Below are positions 59,964 through 64,000 of a stretch of DNA of 64,000 nucleotides, one piece after another. The position numbers and the translations under genes were made by a program. The number at the start of each line of letters is the position of its first letter. Positions within the stretch are counted from its first letter, which is position 1. The notes beneath the pieces were generated by a model. It did not search any database, had not been told where the DNA came from, and worked only from the letters and a program-made list of their open reading frames with translations. Origin of the DNA: Montifringilla adamsi (Eukaryota > Chordata > Aves > Passeriformes > Passeridae); the NCBI GenBank assembly GCA_017590115.1, contig JAGGNK010011114.1, forward strand, positions 2,037,733-2,101,732, read 5' to 3'.

Positions 59964-62900
59964 GGGCAACATTTGCCAGGGCCCCAGCTCAGTAAAAAGT
60001 CTTTTAAATGTGGTTAATATGAGTTTGCTGAAGGTTCCTCTATGCAAACCAAGGCAAAGCTGCTCAGCTGGGACAGGGAACTAACTCTCTCTTCAGCAGG
60101 AGACATGCAATAAACTGCCAGCAAGGTCTAGGACCCTACATCTGCAGTTTTCTTCAGCCAGTGTGAGATGAACACTTAATTTGCAAAAAAAAATGCTCTC
60201 GTTTCATACATATAAGTGAAATATGGAACTTCTCTGCAGTGTTTCACGTGTAAATGAGATGTGGGCCAGAATTCTTGCAGAACAGAATAATAATTCAGAG
60301 GTGTTGTGATTGGGCAGGAAATGTTATGACTGGCACTTCCTAAACCAGGTGCTTAATTTTGCAATTTGATGTCTTAGGATTTTTATAAATATCAGGAATT
60401 GCTTCAGGGAGCTTGTTTAGTTGATTTGGACTTTTTGCCATTTTCATAAGAAGCGTGAAATATAAACCGCTTTCTTGTATCTCTGCAGAAATTCCTGCCT
60501 GTTCAGCATCTGCTGAATTTTAGACCCACCTAGACACATCCTGGTTTCAAATTTATTTCTCTCACCAATCCTGAAATCAAGCCTGGCCAAGAAAACCCAA
60601 CACAACTTTGTTTTTTGTTATGAAGTGTCCCACTCCACCTCATCACAGTGCAGAGATATCACAGCACTCTGAGGAAGCAGTGCAATGCACAGTGTGGGAA
60701 TGATGAGAAGAGCAGGCAGCTCTCAAAAGACAGGAAAAGGAATAACTGAAAAAAACACAAATGCAAGTGCAGTCTTTCCCACAAGACAGAGCTCAAAACC
60801 AGAACAAGTAAAGGCACTTTATGTTGGAAAGTCTTATTCTGCAAATTCTGTTGTGATTTCATGATCTGCTGTTCACGGGTTGCCCATCTCCTGTCTTGGC
60901 AGGGTGAAAAAAAACAAAGGGATGAAGTAGAAAGGGAAGAGCAGGGGTAAAAAAGTGAGAAGAAAGGTGACTCCAAGGAACTGTGTGTGCAGGAGCAAAG
61001 CAGCACAGGAGGCACAAATCACAGCCATTGATGCTGAGGCCCCCATTAGTGCCTGGATGAAAGGGAGGTGGCACCAATGATGCCAACAAGTCCATCTCCA
61101 CAAGTTCTACAAGCTCCTTTGTTTCCTTGGTTCCTACTAGAGGTGATCCAGGTAGGAACACTGTGCCACAATTCTGCTGAAATTTCCACAGAACACCTTC
61201 TGGGGCTTGTCCGGGTTGGAAAACAAATCGCAGATCTTCATGTTCAACGCAACTCAAGCCATGCTGGCTTCTGAGTTTTCACTTTTTTACTGGACTGGAC
61301 ACTCCAGTACAATCCCTTTAACCATGGAATGAACCTCTTAGAAAGAAGCCAGCTCTCCTCTTGGTACAGCCACTCAGGAGGCAAGTTCACACTGCACCTG
61401 AAACGAGCAGCATCAGTGCTCCCTCCTTGCTTCAGCAGACTGCAATTTGCCTCCTGTACGTCCATCTGCGCACAAACATGTGTGGTTTGGCTCTGATCAA
61501 GGTCTGGAGAAAACCTTTTCCCTCAGCAAAATCCCAGATCGGCTCCACTCAGAAATATGTGGATGAAGCATTCTAAAGGCTGAATAAACAAAAACATTCT
61601 TGCAGATTTGAGGCAGGATGACTTGGCAACGTGTTTTTGGAGGAATTTAAATCTTCAGTTACTCCTGGAATTCTTACAGCACTACCAATTAAATCTACAA
61701 GTCAATAAATAGCAAACTGTGTCTATTAATTAAAGGCTACAAGTCACACTGTTGGTATCCTCACTCTAAAGGGTTGCACAAAACATTTTTGTTTTGAATA
61801 ATTTTTTTGAAGCTTGTTTTCCAAGATAAGCAATCAACAGCTAACAAAAAACATTTTAAAATAAAATTGAAGAAAAGCAAAGATACTCTTTTGTTAAAAA
61901 GTAAAAGAATGCCCAATCGTGGAGAAGAAAGTCCCAACTTTAAATAAATGCAGTAATTAAAATGTAATCACAGAATGGGGTTCTGGGCTCCCAGAGCACA
62001 CAGCCAGGGCATATTCAGCCTCCTATCCACCTGCAGATATTTTTAAGTTACCCATTTTAAAACAGACTGAACCCTCTATTTATTTTAAATTAGCATTGTT
62101 ACTTTAGCTTCTCTTCAATTCTTGGGGGTTTTCTCCTGAGTTTAATGAGCTTAGCAGTGCTTTTACAGAGTAAGTGTTTAACATGTGCTGACCATACAAC
62201 CGGCAGGATAATTTCCACTGGAGAAAATTATTTCAAGCTCCATAAATCAGAAGTGAATTTACAATGTTCTCCTCTAATTGCTGGGAATAGTTTGAATGCA
62301 AGCGAAGAACAAAAATATATTAAAATAAAAAGCATGTTTTAACATCTTGCAAACAAAAGAATCTACTGTGTCATTGTAGTGACATCAATTCACTCTCTAC
62401 TGAGTACCAGGGGAGTCCTAAATTCAGATGTCACATGTGGAAATTACTGCAAGCTCACTGAGCCAATTGGGTAGAAAGGAATAGGAAAATAAAGGAGAGC
62501 CTCTTACAGCACACTTGCACAACCCAAATGTCCAGATCAGAAATAAAATTATCAGACTTCTTACAGCCTGTCAGGAATTCTTTCCTATCAGAATGCATGT
62601 AAAAGCCCATAAAGGTGAAGGCTGCTGGGATTTCAAGGGATTCATGAAGAATGTTTCCTGTAAGGCCAAGACAAACTACAAAATAAATGAATGCATGAGA
62701 ATTAAAAATCTGCTGAAGCAGCACAGCATCACTGGAATAGGTACAACCACCCATCTTAAAACAGTAATTGCATCTGGAAACTTAACCAGAAGTTAAACCT
62801 TAAACCCCAGATAAGCCTGATTGTAATATGAGCAAAATAAATCTTCAGGCCAGGAGTGTGGTGGAGAAATAAATCTCAATTTCTTACAGGTGTTAAAAAT

Positions 62901-64000
62901 CAAAATAACATTCAGCATCCAAGGCTTTTGTTTGGAAATCCATCATGGGCCAAAGCTCCACATTTTTATGGATTCATTTATAACCCATTTTGCAATCACT
63001 TGCTGCACACCACATGCAGTGTTCTGTGAAATCAACTAACTAATTACAAATTGCTGAACTGGACATGCCCAGACCCAGCACAAAATAAAATTCCTACTGC
63101 TCTGTTCATTTGAAAGTCAGCTTTGGAAAACAGAAAGGGGAGGCAGCAAACCTGCATTTCTGGGAGACATCAGGGGACTTTCAAGCACAAACCTAGAGCT
63201 TCCAGATGTGAAGATGCAAAGCCTGCCTGTGTTTTGGGATATCTTAGTGATGTCATCAATGCCTCAGAGGTCCCACTGCAAAAACATTGCCTGGTGGAGC
63301 ATGGCTGGCAGGTTGTGTTTATAAAGAAGGGGAATATGAGGTCGAAGAAGGTGCTGGACATCAGGATCCATGACATAAATACGTGTGGGGGTTGCACAGT
63401 GCTTGCTGTCTCCTGGCTCCTCTCTGCCTCTGATCAGGGCAGTGATGCCCACTCATAGAAAACATCATGTGTGGCTCAAAAAGGCCAAGGAATCCTCCTG
63501 AAAGTCCTCTGTCTGCTGCTAGGACAGGATGAACTAGAACCACATTGCTTTCCCAGGCACCTGGATGATGAAAAGAAATTTTTCAGGAATAGGAGGAGGA
63601 TGCTGGAAGCATGAGACCCAAGGTCAGCTGGCAAAGGTCTGCACCAAAATCCCTGTATCAGACAGAGCTGAGAGGAGCAAGGAGAACAGGAAAATGCCTT
63701 GTGACTTGGCAACTGCAGTTCATAACATTTGTGCTCAAAACTGTCTGCCCATTTGCCAAAAATCCATCTAAGAAGAAACCCAGCCTGGCTCTTTTGCCTT
63801 GGTGACAATCCTCTGACGGGATGTGGGGATGGAGGTTGCTGGGGGAATGTCAGAGCCATTTGAGGAGAGAATTGTGTGAGGAATACACATGGGAAAAAGC
63901 AAATGGAAACTGCTGAGAGCAGGGGGACACACTGGTCCCTGCTGGTCCTATCTCTGAGGCAGCAGGGGCAGTGCCATGTCAGGGCAGTGCATCATTTCCA
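59964..64000. other. Non-coding stretch to window end
   Basis: Unique, AT-rich to about 62900 and more balanced after 63100. Overlapping frames of 60-130 codons occur on both strands at 60650-61280 and 63120-63860 without recognisable domains or good splice pairs. No transposon ends or RNA genes seen. Confidence 0.5.

Noticed and set aside
59306..60084. Overlapping frames of 116-214 codons on both strands
   Set aside because: They lie over the CR1 tail and the 10-bp minisatellite; repeated Val-Ser-Leu-Gly or Gly-Thr-Pro-Arg codons come from the repeat.
61963..62040. ATCACAGAATGG, the usual start of an antisense CR1
   Set aside because: The bases after it do not follow CR1, so it is too short to call.

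Overview
The window reads as avian nuclear DNA, most likely from a songbird or close relative. The basis is eleven fragments of the bird LINE CR1 (3' ends of the kind that finish in TTCTGTGAT-like repeats), a solo retroviral LTR of a type I associate with passerine genomes, long A/T runs, C/A-rich stretches and vertebrate microsatellites. There are no operons, no ribosome binding sites and no long open frames. The organism call is inference from the repeats only.

I could not identify a protein-coding gene. Almost every open frame is short. The longest ones overlap repeats (171 codons inside the LTR, 226 codons over CR1 at 33 kb) or are about what chance gives (178 codons at 19.8-20.3 kb). The window is best described as intergenic or deep intronic. 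What it may hold is a set of exon-like segments: open frames bounded by strong splice consensus. The best are on the minus strand (30901-31123, 28934-29015, 16277-16366). A smaller set is on the plus strand (12721-12917, 14230-14403, 54535-54652). None matches a protein I know, so all carry low confidence; some may be exons of an unannotated or non-coding transcript and several are surely chance.

Layout. 1-6.8 kb: AT-rich and repeat-poor, with a possible signal-peptide-like exon near 2.8 kb (-). 6.8-8.15 kb: CR1 fragment, then a (CATC)n microsatellite with a CTCF-like motif just upstream. 8.15-19.3 kb: mostly unique sequence with a CTG run, three exon-like segments and a cluster of inverted repeats at 15.6-15.8 kb. 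19.3-28.75 kb: CR1 tail, a complete 459-bp solo LTR (25.4-25.9 kb) with terminal inverted repeats and a 4-bp target duplication, then two longer CR1 copies. 28.75-35.3 kb: several minus-strand exon-like segments, a C/A-rich low-complexity block, old CR1 and MIR-like relics, and a tandem duplication of a compound CCAA/AT microsatellite. 35.3-37.0 kb: AT-rich sequence, a compact C/EBP plus CRE-like motif cluster and a (CTTTC)n tract. 37-64 kb: mainly unique AT-rich sequence with five more CR1 pieces, small tandem and inverted repeats and a few weak exon-like segments.

Nothing here supports a new multi-gene system. The items most worth testing are the minus-strand exon-like series, the solo LTR as a dated insertion, the tandem duplication at 34.7-34.95 kb, and the motif cluster at 36.2 kb.
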